Positions 33,056 through 40,711 of a stretch of 64,000 bases of DNA are shown piece after piece (position 1 is the first letter of the stretch; each line of letters opens with the position of its first letter). The notes under the pieces are model-generated. The model did no database searches. It was not told the DNA's origin and saw only the letters and a list, made by a program, of their open reading frames with translations. The translations under genes and the position numbers were made by a program. Source of the stretch: JAOUEA01 sp963821925 (GTDB taxonomy: Bacteria; Actinomycetota; UBA4738; HRBIN12); assembly GCA_963821925.1 (NCBI GenBank), contig CAWGFO010000001.1:744001-808000 (forward strand). The letters are read 5' to 3'.

Positions 33056-34509
33056 GTCGCCGGTTCGACCTCGATCTGCCGGACCCCGGGGCGGCGCGCT
33101 CCTTCTGGCTCCAGGAGGCGCTCGCCGCCGATCCGGGCGAGCCCTGCCCGCCGCTCGACGCGTATATCGTGGCCGACGTCTGCATCGTGGGCGGCGGCTT
33201 CGCGGGGTTGTGGACCGCGGTGGAGCTCTCCCGCCGCGAGCCGGGCCTCAGGATCGCGCTGCTCGAGCAGGACATCTGCGGCGGCGGCGCGAGCGGGCGC
33301 AACGGCGGCTTCTTCTCGTCGTCGTGGTGGGACGCGCCCGCGACGTGCGGCCTCTTCGGCGACGAGGCCGGCCTCCGCTACCTGCAGGTGGTCGCGGATA
33401 CCGTGACCGAGGTCGGCGCGTGGCTCGCCGAGCACGACGTCGATGCCTGGTACCACCATGAGGGTGTGATGGGGATCCGGACCGCCGCGTGGCAGGAAGG
33501 GCCCGCCGGGGACGGTCCGGCCGAGTTCCTCGCCGCTCGCGGTCTGGGCGAGAAGATCCGCGCGATCACGGTCGAGGAGGCGCGGGCGATCGCGGACGCT
33601 CCGGAGATCGTCTCGGCCCGGATGATCGACGACGGGGCGATCGTGCAGCCCGCCCGGCTGGCGCGCGGGCTCCGCCGCGTGGCGCTCGAACGGGGCGTCC
33701 GGATCTTCGAGCGAACCCCGATGACCGCGATCGGAAGCTCGCGGCCCGCCGTCGTGCGCGCCGAGCACGGAGCGGTGCGGGCCGACCAGGTGGTGCTCAC
33801 GACGGGATCGTGGGCGGCCTCCTGGCCCGGGTTCCGCCGAAGCTTGGCCGTGATCGTCGACAACGTGGTCGTGACCGAGCCGATCCCCGACCGGCTGGAG
33901 GAGATCGGGTGGACGTCCCAGGTCGGGATCGCCGACGGGCGCGAGCTGCTCTATTACCTCCGGCCGACCGACGACGGCCGCATCGCGATCGGGGGCGGCG
34001 CGGTCGGGGTGGTGCTGGGCGGCCGGGCGAGCGGCCGGGCTGTCACGCACGACCGCGCCGTCGCCGAGGCCGCCGCCGAGGGGCTGATCCACCTCTTCCC
34101 GCAGCTCGAGGGCGTGCGGTTCACGCACGCCTGGGGTGGCCCGATCGACCAGACGATGAGCTTCCTGCCCTTCTTCAAGACCCTGCCGCCGGGCAACGTC
34201 CACGCGGGCCTCGGGTTCAGCGGGCACGGGCTCTCGCAGACGATGGTGGGAGGACGGATCCTCGCGTCCCTCGTCCAGGGCGTCGAGGACGAGTGGACCG
34301 CGCTGCCGGTCGTGGGGCCCGAGATCGCGAAGGTGCCGCCGGAGCCGTTCCGGTACGCGGCCGCCCGGATGGCGGGATGGGCGCTGCGCTCGGGCGACCT
34401 CCGCGAGGACGCGGGCGAGCCCCGAGGATGGCTCAGGGACAGGATCGGCTACGCGCCGGGCGAGATCCGCGAACGGATCGCCACGCGAGGCGCGGGACGC
34501 TGGGCCTAG
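33052..34509 (+). CDS. FAD-dependent amine oxidase of the DAO family (PuuB-like)
   Basis: The 485-residue protein has the DAO fold. An N-terminal helix precedes the FAD-binding VCIVGGGFAG (Gly-rich loop at 47-52), then GGGASGRNGGFF, which is typical of gamma-glutamylputrescine oxidase and related enzymes. The C-terminal NVHAGLGFSGHGLSQT closes the FAD site. PuuB relatives oxidise the amine of glutamylated putrescine or similar compounds to an aldehyde. Nearby PotD-like binding proteins, an aldehyde dehydrogenase and a Pot-type transporter support a polyamine role. No gamma-glutamylputrescine synthetase is seen. The gene is coupled to DUF3054 upstream and converges with a small membrane gene at CTAG. 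Confidence 0.85.
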   Translation: MSRRFDLDLPDPGAARSFWLQEALAADPGEPCPPLDAYIVADVCIVGGGFAGLWTAVELSRREPGLRIALLEQDICGGGASGRNGGFFSSSWWDAPATCGLFGDEAGLRYLQVVADTVTEVGAWLAEHDVDAWYHHEGVMGIRTAAWQEGPAGDGPAEFLAARGLGEKIRAITVEEARAIADAPEIVSARMIDDGAIVQPARLARGLRRVALERGVRIFERTPMTAIGSSRPAVVRAEHGAVRADQVVLTTGSWAASWPGFRRSLAVIVDNVVVTEPIPDRLEEIGWTSQVGIADGRELLYYLRPTDDGRIAIGGGAVGVVLGGRASGRAVTHDRAVAEAAAEGLIHLFPQLEGVRFTHAWGGPIDQTMSFLPFFKTLPPGNVHAGLGFSGHGLSQTMVGGRILASLVQGVEDEWTALPVVGPEIAKVPPEPFRYAAARMAGWALRSGDLREDAGEPRGWLRDRIGYAPGEIRERIATRGAGRWA

Positions 34510-34772
34510 TAGCGGTCGTCGCGGTCGCCGGGGAGCTGGTCGGGCGGCCGGGGCTCCGTGTTGTAGCGGATCACCCGGCGGACCGTGACCTGCTGGTTCC
34601 CCTCGGCCTGCATCTTGCGCATCTGGCGGCGGACCATCCAGGCCGCGATGGCCCCCAGCACGATGACGCTCAGCAGGAAGACCATGACGACCACGAGGGT
34701 CCACTTGAGGACCGCGCCGAGCACGCCGAAGATCGCGGCGATCAGCAGCAGGATCAGGATGAACACGAGCAT
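34506..34772 (-). CDS. Small two-helix membrane protein
   Basis: The 88-residue protein has two hydrophobic segments at about residues 1-23 and 25-47, then a basic, hydrophilic tail (RRQMRKMQAEG) ending DRDDRY. I do not recognise a family. A TAGGCT box on the minus strand ends six bases before its ATG, consistent with leaderless expression, and its stop is in the CTAG shared with the FAD oxidoreductase. The reading frame and composition look real, but the function is unknown. Confidence 0.65.
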   Translation of the reverse strand: MLVFILILLLIAAIFGVLGAVLKWTLVVVMVFLLSVIVLGAIAAWMVRRQMRKMQAEGNQQVTVRRVIRYNTEPRPPDQLPGDRDDRY

Positions 34773-34778
34773 CTCGTT

Positions 34779-34784
34779 AGCCTA
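34779..34784 (-). promoter_or_regulatory. Predicted -10 box (TAGGCT) for the small membrane gene
   Basis: On the minus strand TAGGCT is followed by six bases and the ATG at 34772, another leaderless arrangement. A GGTTC-CC-GAACC palindrome lies at 34806-34817 between this box and the divergent SDR gene. Confidence 0.4.
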
Positions 34785-34844
34785 CGCCGAACCGCCGCGA
34801 CCGCGGGTTCCCGAACCGGTGCCTCCGTGTTCCATACTCCGACG

Positions 34845-35657
34845 ATGACCGACGGGTTCCGATCGCCCCTCGCCGCCGACGCCAACGAAGGCGCGGTCGC
34901 GATCGTGACGGGTGGCGGGACCGGGATCGGCCGCGCCGTCGCGCGGGAACTGTCGAGAACGGGCGCCTCGGTGGCGATCTGCGGACGGCGACCCGAGCCG
35001 CTCGAGGCTGTCCGTGCCGAGCTCGAGAGCGCCGGACGAGCGATCCTGGCGCTCCCGTGTGACATCCGCGAGGCCGATCAGGTCGACGGGTTCCTCGATG
35101 CCGTGGGGGAACGGTTCGGCGCGGTCGACGTCCTCGTGAACAACGCAGGCGGGCAGTTCGCGGCCCCGGCCGAGGACATCGCGCTGAAGGGGTTCCGCGC
35201 GGTCCATCGGTTGAACGTCGACGCCACCTGGGACGTCACGCAGAAGGTCGCGACCCGGTGGATGATCCCCGCGCGCCGCGGCGTGGTGCTCTTCGTCGGG
35301 TTCAGCCCGCGGCGGGGCATCCCGACGATGGTGCATTCCTCCACGGCGCGCGCTGCGCTCGAGAACCTCGCCTCGAGCCTGTCGAACGAATGGTCCAAGT
35401 ACGGGATCCGCGCGATCTGCGTGGCCTGCGGCCTGATCCGGACCGAGGGCGTGCTGCAGTATGGCGGGGAGGAGGCCGTGGCGGCGTTCGAGGCGATGGT
35501 GCCCGCCCGCCGCGCCGGCACCGCCGAGGAGGTGGCATCGACGATCGCGTTCCTGACGTCGTCCGGGGCCGCCTACGTGACCGGCACCACCGTCGTGGTG
35601 GACGGCGGCGCCGACGCCTGGGGGATCGGGGCCGAGCCGCCCGCGCTCGAACCGTGA
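34845..35657 (+). CDS. SDR family oxidoreductase with atypical active site (dienoyl-CoA reductase-like)
   Basis: The 270-residue protein has the short-chain dehydrogenase fold: TGGGTGIG at 22-29 for the nucleotide, NNAGG at 99-103, and a C-terminal TGTTVVVDGGAD. The usual YxxxK catalytic pair is missing: the corresponding segment MVHSSTARAALENL places His164 and Ala168 at those positions. A similar pattern occurs in peroxisomal 2,4-dienoyl-CoA reductase-type enzymes, whose catalytic residues lie elsewhere, so a reductase for unsaturated acyl-CoA is plausible. It sits between genes for polyamine oxidation and uptake, but a role there is not evident. The ATG at 34845 follows a CATACT box. Confidence 0.85.
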   Translation: MTDGFRSPLAADANEGAVAIVTGGGTGIGRAVARELSRTGASVAICGRRPEPLEAVRAELESAGRAILALPCDIREADQVDGFLDAVGERFGAVDVLVNNAGGQFAAPAEDIALKGFRAVHRLNVDATWDVTQKVATRWMIPARRGVVLFVGFSPRRGIPTMVHSSTARAALENLASSLSNEWSKYGIRAICVACGLIRTEGVLQYGGEEAVAAFEAMVPARRAGTAEEVASTIAFLTSSGAAYVTGTTVVVDGGADAWGIGAEPPALEP

Positions 35658-35699
35658 CGCCCTTGCCTCGTCGTCGTCGGGTCCGCGAGGATGCCTGAC

Positions 35700-36953
35700 A
35701 TGGCGTCGTCACTCAACCGACGGGAGTTCCTGCGTCGCGCCGGCCTCGCCGTCGCGGGGTTGCCCGCGGCCGGCGCGCTGCTCGCCGCGTGCTCCTCGGA
35801 CCCGCCGCCGCCCGCCCCGTCGACCGTGGCGCCGATCGGCGCCGGGGGGCTCGGTCCCACCTTCCAGAGCGGGCGCCCGATCGAGCGGGGCGCCGTGCTC
35901 CGCGTGTACGAGTGGAAGGACTACCTGGCGCGCGACGTCCTGCGCTCGTTCGAACGGCGGTTCCGCGCCGACGACGTGACGGTGAAGGTCGAGAGCTTCT
36001 CGCACGTCGACGAGGCGGTCGCGGTGCTGGCCGATCCCGCGACGGAGTACGACATCTTCTTCCCCACCGTGGACGTGTTGGAGGCTCTGATCGCCGCCCG
36101 ACTCCTGCGGCCGCTCGACCACGACCAGCTCCCCAATCTGGAGAACCTCTGGCCCTGGTTCCGCGCATCGGACGGCCCGTTCTACGACCCGGGGGCGAGG
36201 TACACGGTCCCGTACACGGTGTACTCGAGCGGCATCGGGTGGCGGAAGGACCGGGTCGACCCCATGGACGCGCCTGACGCGCTCGCCGACCCCTTCGACG
36301 TGTTCTGGAACCCCCGGTACCGCGGCCAGGTCGGCATGTACGACGACTACGTCGAGGCGCTCTCGCTCGCGCTCCAGCGGCGCGGGGTCACCGACCTGCG
36401 CGATGCCACCGACGACGAACTCGCGGCCGCCGCGTCGGACCTCGAGGCCGCCGTTCGGGACGTGGGCGTCGAGTTCACGTCCGACGGCGCGTGGGACGGG
36501 CTTCCCGGGGGAGAGTTCTCGGTCCACCAGGCCTGGTCCGGCGACATCCTCACCGCGCGTCGCTACGCCGAGGAGGAGGGGTACCCGGAGCGGGTGGATC
36601 GGCTGCGGTACTGGTCGCCGCCCACCGGCAAGGTCGTGGGCTGCGACCTGATGGCGATCTGCGCGCGCGGCCGGAACCCCGAGCTTGCGCACGCCTTCAT
36701 CGACCACCTCCTGCAGGTCGACGTGGGCATGGTGAACTTCACGTGGAACGGGTACCAGCCCCCACTGGCCGCCCTCACGCGGGAGGCGTTCGACGATCCG
36801 TCCTTCGCCTGGAGCGACGCGGTGCCGCCCAACCTGCGGGACACGATCCTGTCCGAGGGCGACTTCGCGGACGGGCAGATGCTGGTGGGCTTCGGGCCGA
36901 GCGAACGGGCGCGATGGCTCGCTCAGTGGAACCGCGTGGTGGCCGACGCCTGA
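35700..36953 (+). CDS. Orphan PotD-like polyamine-binding lipoprotein
   Basis: The 417-residue product starts with a Tat-like NRREFLRRAG and a lipobox at Cys31. The mature region resembles PotD: LRVYEWKDYL, YDIFFPTVD, YTVPYTVYSSGIGW and FSVHQAWSGD, matching the binding protein of 43759-45033 along its length. It should bind spermidine, putrescine or a related cation outside the cell. It lacks its own permease, so it may share the Pot transporter at 40-45 kb. I prefer the ATG at 35700, with GCGAGG nine bases upstream, over ATG 35691. Its 3' end overlaps the convergent next gene by 31 bases. Confidence 0.88.
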   Translation: MASSLNRREFLRRAGLAVAGLPAAGALLAACSSDPPPPAPSTVAPIGAGGLGPTFQSGRPIERGAVLRVYEWKDYLARDVLRSFERRFRADDVTVKVESFSHVDEAVAVLADPATEYDIFFPTVDVLEALIAARLLRPLDHDQLPNLENLWPWFRASDGPFYDPGARYTVPYTVYSSGIGWRKDRVDPMDAPDALADPFDVFWNPRYRGQVGMYDDYVEALSLALQRRGVTDLRDATDDELAAAASDLEAAVRDVGVEFTSDGAWDGLPGGEFSVHQAWSGDILTARRYAEEEGYPERVDRLRYWSPPTGKVVGCDLMAICARGRNPELAHAFIDHLLQVDVGMVNFTWNGYQPPLAALTREAFDDPSFAWSDAVPPNLRDTILSEGDFADGQMLVGFGPSERARWLAQWNRVVADA

Positions 36954-37468
36954 GGGTCCCCCGTCCGCGCCGGGAGCCAACCGCCGTGGAGGTCGAACGC
37001 GTCGAAGGCCGCGACGAAGCGCCCGCTCTGTGCGTCGACCACCTGCACGAGGATGTTCTTCGGGGTGCAGCCGTCGTCCTCGCCGGCGCGGCTCGGAGAG
37101 ACGAAGTCGCCCTTCGCGGTGAAGTAGCAGAGGTCGTGCGTGAGGTAGACCCATGCCGGCCCCCACCGGACCCCGTCGAGGTCGTTGCGCACGACGGCGT
37201 AGGTCACGGACACGTCCAGCCCGTCACCGGACCCGAGGAGCGTCCCGTACGCGGCGTCGGGCGGGATGCTCGGTCGCCCCTCGGCCGGGGCTAGGACGTA
37301 GCCGAACGTCCCCGGGATCGGTTGGGTTCGAGCTTGGTGGAACGCCGCGAACGGATCCTGCTCGGTTCGGGTCGCGAGCCAGGTGGCGGTCGCTGCCCCC
37401 GCGACCGCCAGCGCCACGAGAACGGCGAGGATCCTTCGGCGAGGTCGGGGAGGTGCGCCGGCGTCCAT
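36923..37468 (-). CDS. Membrane-anchored protein of unknown function
   Basis: The 181-residue product has an Arg-rich start, one hydrophobic segment at about residues 13-32, and an extracytoplasmic domain of about 145 residues with motifs such as GFGYVLAP-like and GPAWVYLTHDLCYF. Two Cys residues may form a disulfide. I recognise no family. A TAGGCT box ends eight bases before the ATG at 37468, consistent with leaderless expression. The 3' end overlaps the PotD-like gene by 31 bases in convergent orientation, which is unusual here, where convergent neighbours usually overlap by exactly four bases. Expression of one may interfere with the other. Confidence 0.65.
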   Translation of the reverse strand: MDAGAPPRPRRRILAVLVALAVAGAATATWLATRTEQDPFAAFHQARTQPIPGTFGYVLAPAEGRPSIPPDAAYGTLLGSGDGLDVSVTYAVVRNDLDGVRWGPAWVYLTHDLCYFTAKGDFVSPSRAGEDDGCTPKNILVQVVDAQSGRFVAAFDAFDLHGGWLPARTGDPQASATTRFH

Positions 37469-37476
37469 CGGGACCG

Positions 37477-37482
37477 AGCCTA
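37477..37482 (-). promoter_or_regulatory. Predicted -10 box (TAGGCT) for the 36923-37468 gene
   Basis: On the minus strand TAGGCT is followed by eight bases and the ATG at 37468. There is no Shine-Dalgarno site. Confidence 0.4.
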
Positions 37483-37576
37483 TCCCGGAGCAGGCTGGGG
37501 AGGGGTTCTCAGACGACAGTGCCGGGCGTACCGTGGGTGCCCGCCCACCAGAACTGCCCGCGGGAAGGGGATGTCG

Positions 37577-37858
37577 ATGTACGGCACCGTCGCACGCACG
37601 CGTGTGAAGCCTGAGAACCAGGAAGCGCTCCGCAAGATCATGGAGCGGCAGAGCTACGACGAGGTCCCGGGATATGTGGCCTCGTACGTCCTGCATGAGA
37701 ACGACAGCGACGTCTCGTGGCTGTTCGCGATCTTCGAGGACAAGGCGTCCTACGACCGGAACGCCGACGACCCCGCGCAGAACGAGCGCTACGTCGAGTA
37801 CCGGGCACTCATGGAGGCCGACCCCGAGTGGCACGACGGGGAGATCGAGCAGGGCTGA
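37577..37858 (+). CDS. Small dimeric alpha-beta barrel protein (ABM-like)
   Basis: The 93-residue protein begins MYGTVARTRVKPEN, followed by a helix (ALRKIMERQ) and strands ending in VSWLFAIFEDKASY and a C-terminal YRALMEADPEW. This is the typical pattern of antibiotic biosynthesis monooxygenase-like (ABM) ferredoxin folds, which form dimers and often act on quinones or as stress proteins. No catalytic residue is diagnostic. The ATG at 37577 is favoured because GGAAGGGG lies at a good distance; an in-frame ATG at 37571 is adjacent to that site. The gene is upstream of the aldehyde dehydrogenase. Confidence 0.7.
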   Translation: MYGTVARTRVKPENQEALRKIMERQSYDEVPGYVASYVLHENDSDVSWLFAIFEDKASYDRNADDPAQNERYVEYRALMEADPEWHDGEIEQG

Positions 37859-37873
37859 CAACCCTCCGAGCGT

Positions 37874-37906
37874 GAGGAGCCTCGGCGATCCGGCCGGGGC
37901 TTCCTC
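37874..37906 (+). terminator. Possible hairpin terminator before the aldehyde dehydrogenase gene
   Basis: GAGGAGCC (37874-37881) can pair with GGCTTCCTC (37898-37906) with one bulged T, shortly after the stop of the ABM-like gene. The stem is imperfect. Confidence 0.3.
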
Positions 37907-37924
37907 GCGTCCGGGGACGAGCGG

Positions 37925-37930
37925 TAGGCT
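37925..37930 (+). promoter_or_regulatory. Predicted -10 box (TAGGCT) of the aldehyde dehydrogenase gene
   Basis: TAGGCT lies 38 bases before the ATG at 37969, and GGGAGG at 37953-37958 gives a normal ribosome site, so this gene has a short leader unlike its leaderless neighbours. Confidence 0.35.
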
Positions 37931-37968
37931 TCCGGCGTCCGCGACCGAGCCCGGGAGGCGACGAACCG

Positions 37969-39420
37969 ATGGCTGACGCGCTGCAGAACTACATCGACGG
38001 CAAGTGGGTGGACGCGCTCGACGGAGGGCGCTTCGACGTGTTCGATCCCTCGACCGGCGAGGTGATCGCGACCGCGCCGGACTCACAACCCGACGACGTC
38101 GAGCGCGCCGTCGCCGCTGCGCGCCGCACCTTCGATGACGGCACGTGGTGGCCCGGCACCCCCGCGCGCGAGCGCGGCAGGATCCTGCTGCGCGCGGCCG
38201 ACATCGTGCGCCGCGAGCGAGATCGGCTCGCCGCGATGGAGTCGCTCGATGCCGGCAAGCCGATCTCTGAGTCCGGCGCCGACATCGACGAGGTCGCCTT
38301 CATGTTCGAGTACTACGGCGGCTGGGCCACGAAGATCGCCGGCGAGAGCCAGCACGTCGACGCCGACGCGATGTTCATGATCTGGAAGGAGCCGGTCGGC
38401 GTGGCGGTGGGGATCACGCCGTGGAACTACCCGATGATGATGGCCGTCCAGAAGGTCGCCCCCGCGATCGCGGCGGGCTGCACCTTCATCCTGAAGCCGC
38501 CGGAACAGACGCCGCTGACGTGCCTCGAGATCCCGAAGATCCTCGAAGAGGCGGGTCTGCCCGCCGGGGTGCTCCACGTCCTCACCGGGTTCGGCGAGAC
38601 GGCCGGCGCGCCGCTCACCACGCATCCGGGCGTGGACAAGGTCGGCTTCACGGGGTCGAAGGAGGTCGGCAAGATCATCATGCGGAGCGGGGCGGACACG
38701 CTGAAGCGCGTGACGCTCGAGCTCGGCGGCAAGTCCCCGAACATCGTGTTCGCCGACGCCGACTTCCCGACGGCGATCGAAGGGTCGGCCAACGGCGTGT
38801 TCTGGAACCAGGGCGAGATCTGCTCGGCGGGGACGCGGGTCTTCGTCGACGCCCCGATCTACGACGACGCCGTGAACGAGCTCGTCGGCCACGCGAACGC
38901 GGTGAAGGTGGGCGACCCGCAGGACGCGACGACCACGATGGGTCCGCTGATCTCGAAGGAACAGCAGGATCGCGTCCAGGGCTACCTCGAGGTCGGGGCG
39001 CAGGAGGCCCGGCTCGCCGGGCAGGGGGTGATCCCCGACGATCCGCGGCTGGCGAGCGGCTACTTCGTCCCTCCGACCGTCTTCGCCGACGTCGACAACT
39101 CGGCGAGGATCGCGCGCGAGGAGATCTTCGGGCCGGTGATGTCGGTGATCCCGTTCTCGAGCGTCGACGACGTGGTCGCGATGGCGAACGACAACGAGTA
39201 CGGGCTCGCCGCCGCGATCTGGACGAACGACGTGAAGAAGGCGATGCGCACGGCCCAGGCGATCCGGGCCGGCATCGTGTGGATCAACGACACCCAGCCG
39301 GCGCCCACGGAGATGCCGTGGGGCGGATACAAGCAGTCGGGCATCGGCCGCGAGCTCGGCAAGCACGGCCTCGACGACTTCCTCGAGGAGAAGGCCGTCT
39401 ACCTGAACCTGGCCGACTAG
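37969..39420 (+). CDS. Aldehyde dehydrogenase, aminobutyraldehyde/betaine aldehyde type
   Basis: The 483-residue NAD(P)-dependent aldehyde dehydrogenase has catalytic Cys285 in the segment GEICSAGTRV and the general base Glu251 in LELGGKSPN. PWNYPMMMAVQKVAPA lines the cofactor site. The overall pattern places it with betaine aldehyde and gamma-aminobutyraldehyde dehydrogenases. In this neighbourhood it may oxidise the aldehyde made by the PuuB-like oxidase. It could equally serve as BetB for the choline dehydrogenase at 49.7 kb, since no other aldehyde dehydrogenase is present. The sequence alone does not decide. Its stop shares CTAG with the convergent MFS gene. Confidence 0.92.
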   Translation: MADALQNYIDGKWVDALDGGRFDVFDPSTGEVIATAPDSQPDDVERAVAAARRTFDDGTWWPGTPARERGRILLRAADIVRRERDRLAAMESLDAGKPISESGADIDEVAFMFEYYGGWATKIAGESQHVDADAMFMIWKEPVGVAVGITPWNYPMMMAVQKVAPAIAAGCTFILKPPEQTPLTCLEIPKILEEAGLPAGVLHVLTGFGETAGAPLTTHPGVDKVGFTGSKEVGKIIMRSGADTLKRVTLELGGKSPNIVFADADFPTAIEGSANGVFWNQGEICSAGTRVFVDAPIYDDAVNELVGHANAVKVGDPQDATTTMGPLISKEQQDRVQGYLEVGAQEARLAGQGVIPDDPRLASGYFVPPTVFADVDNSARIAREEIFGPVMSVIPFSSVDDVVAMANDNEYGLAAAIWTNDVKKAMRTAQAIRAGIVWINDTQPAPTEMPWGGYKQSGIGRELGKHGLDDFLEEKAVYLNLAD

Positions 39421-40631
39421 CCAGGGTCGCCCGCGCGGGAGGACGGACGCGACCGGGGCGCGAGCAACCCCGCCCCCACGATCCCGAGCGTGGCCACGAC
39501 GATCACGCCCATCGCCGCCCGCAGGTCCACGGTCTGGGCGATGTACCCCAGGAGCGGGGGGCTCCAGATGAACCCGGTGTAGCCGACCGTGGTGACGGCG
39601 GCGATCGCGTTGGTCGGGTCCTCGTCGATGTCCTCGGTCAGCGAGAATCCGGCCGGGGCGGCCGCGCTGATCGTGAAGCCGAGGAGGAGGAAGGCCGCCC
39701 CCACGACGACGGTGTTGTCGGTGAGGATCGCCACCAGACCGCCGACCGCCGATCCCATCCCCGAGATCAGGATCGTGGCGCGGGGGCCGAGACCGAAGAG
39801 GACCTTCCCGGCGAACATCCGTCCCAGGAAGATCGCGCCGGAGAACGAGACGAACACGAGGGCGGCCATCCCGGCCGTGGCGCCGAGCTGGTCGCGGAGG
39901 TACAGGCCTGACCACGTGTCCATCGATCCCTCCACCAGGAACGCGAACAGCACGCAGATCGCGGGTACCCAGAGCGCAGGGGTGCGCCGCAGGGGTGAGA
40001 TCGAGAGCGCGGTGGCCGTGCCCTCCGGACCGCGTTCCTGCGGCGCCGTACGCAGGTTCCACACCGCCGTCAGGAACAGCGCGATCGTCGCGAGGAGCAG
40101 TCCGATCCGGAAGTCGAGGTCGGCCATCAGGAGGAGCCCCGCGATGGCGGCGCCGGTCACGCCGCCCAGGGCGTACGAGGCGTGGAGCCACTGGAGCACC
40201 GGGCGCTTCGTCGCGACCTCGACGCGTTGCGCCGCCACGTTCAGGTAGACGTCGATCAGGCCGTTCCCGGCGCCCACGAGCACGAACCCGACGACGATCG
40301 CCGACGTCGGCAGGTAGCCGATCGCGAACGAACCCACCCCGAGCGCCACGAGCGAGATCGGGACGCTGAACGACAGGGAGAGCGGCTGCAGTCGGGGGGC
40401 CAGTAGGAGCATCACGAGCACGGCGGTGAGCGACAGGGTCGCGTACGAGAATCCCAGCCGGCTGTCCGACATCGAATGGAACCGCTGGAAGTCGAAGACC
40501 AGGATCACCCAGACGCCCCAGTACTGGCCGAACGCCCAATAGCCGGCCAGCAGGGGGAGGGTCGCCCGGGACGAGACGCTGCCGATCTCGGGGGTTTCCT
40601 CCGGTCGCAGAGGCAGCCGGAGCTCATCCAT
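39417..40631 (-). CDS. MFS transporter
   Basis: The 404-residue protein has about 11-12 hydrophobic segments in two six-helix bundles. Between helices 2 and 3 it has a loop containing PRLQPLSL, and the mid-protein linker is rich in Arg and Pro (APQERGPEG). It resembles the FucP/YbjJ-like branch of the major facilitator superfamily, but the substrate cannot be inferred. It is divergent from potA across 80 bases holding a palindrome that is also found before potD, so it might be co-regulated with polyamine uptake. Confidence 0.85.
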   Translation of the reverse strand: MDELRLPLRPEETPEIGSVSSRATLPLLAGYWAFGQYWGVWVILVFDFQRFHSMSDSRLGFSYATLSLTAVLVMLLLAPRLQPLSLSFSVPISLVALGVGSFAIGYLPTSAIVVGFVLVGAGNGLIDVYLNVAAQRVEVATKRPVLQWLHASYALGGVTGAAIAGLLLMADLDFRIGLLLATIALFLTAVWNLRTAPQERGPEGTATALSISPLRRTPALWVPAICVLFAFLVEGSMDTWSGLYLRDQLGATAGMAALVFVSFSGAIFLGRMFAGKVLFGLGPRATILISGMGSAVGGLVAILTDNTVVVGAAFLLLGFTISAAAPAGFSLTEDIDEDPTNAIAAVTTVGYTGFIWSPPLLGYIAQTVDLRAAMGVIVVATLGIVGAGLLAPRSRPSSRAGDPG

Positions 40632-40653
40632 CGCGGCATCATGCCACGAGCGC

Positions 40654-40669
40654 TTGAACGGCCGTGCAA
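40654..40669. promoter_or_regulatory. Polyamine-regulon operator candidate, site 1
   Basis: TTGAACGGCCGTGCAA is a near-perfect 16-bp palindrome between the MFS gene and potA, three bases upstream of the potA -35 box. The reverse complement of the site before potD (45062-45077) matches it at 13 of 16 positions. Confidence 0.55.
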
Positions 40670-40671
40670 AC

Positions 40672-40702
40672 TTGACCCGCGCTGGGCGTGATGGGCTAGA
40701 CT
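40672..40702 (+). promoter_or_regulatory. potA promoter
   Basis: TTGACC (40672-40677) and TAGACT (40697-40702) are 19 bases apart. The ATG follows nine bases after the -10 with no Shine-Dalgarno site, so the message is probably leaderless. Confidence 0.6.
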
Positions 40703-40711
40703 CCGCGCACC

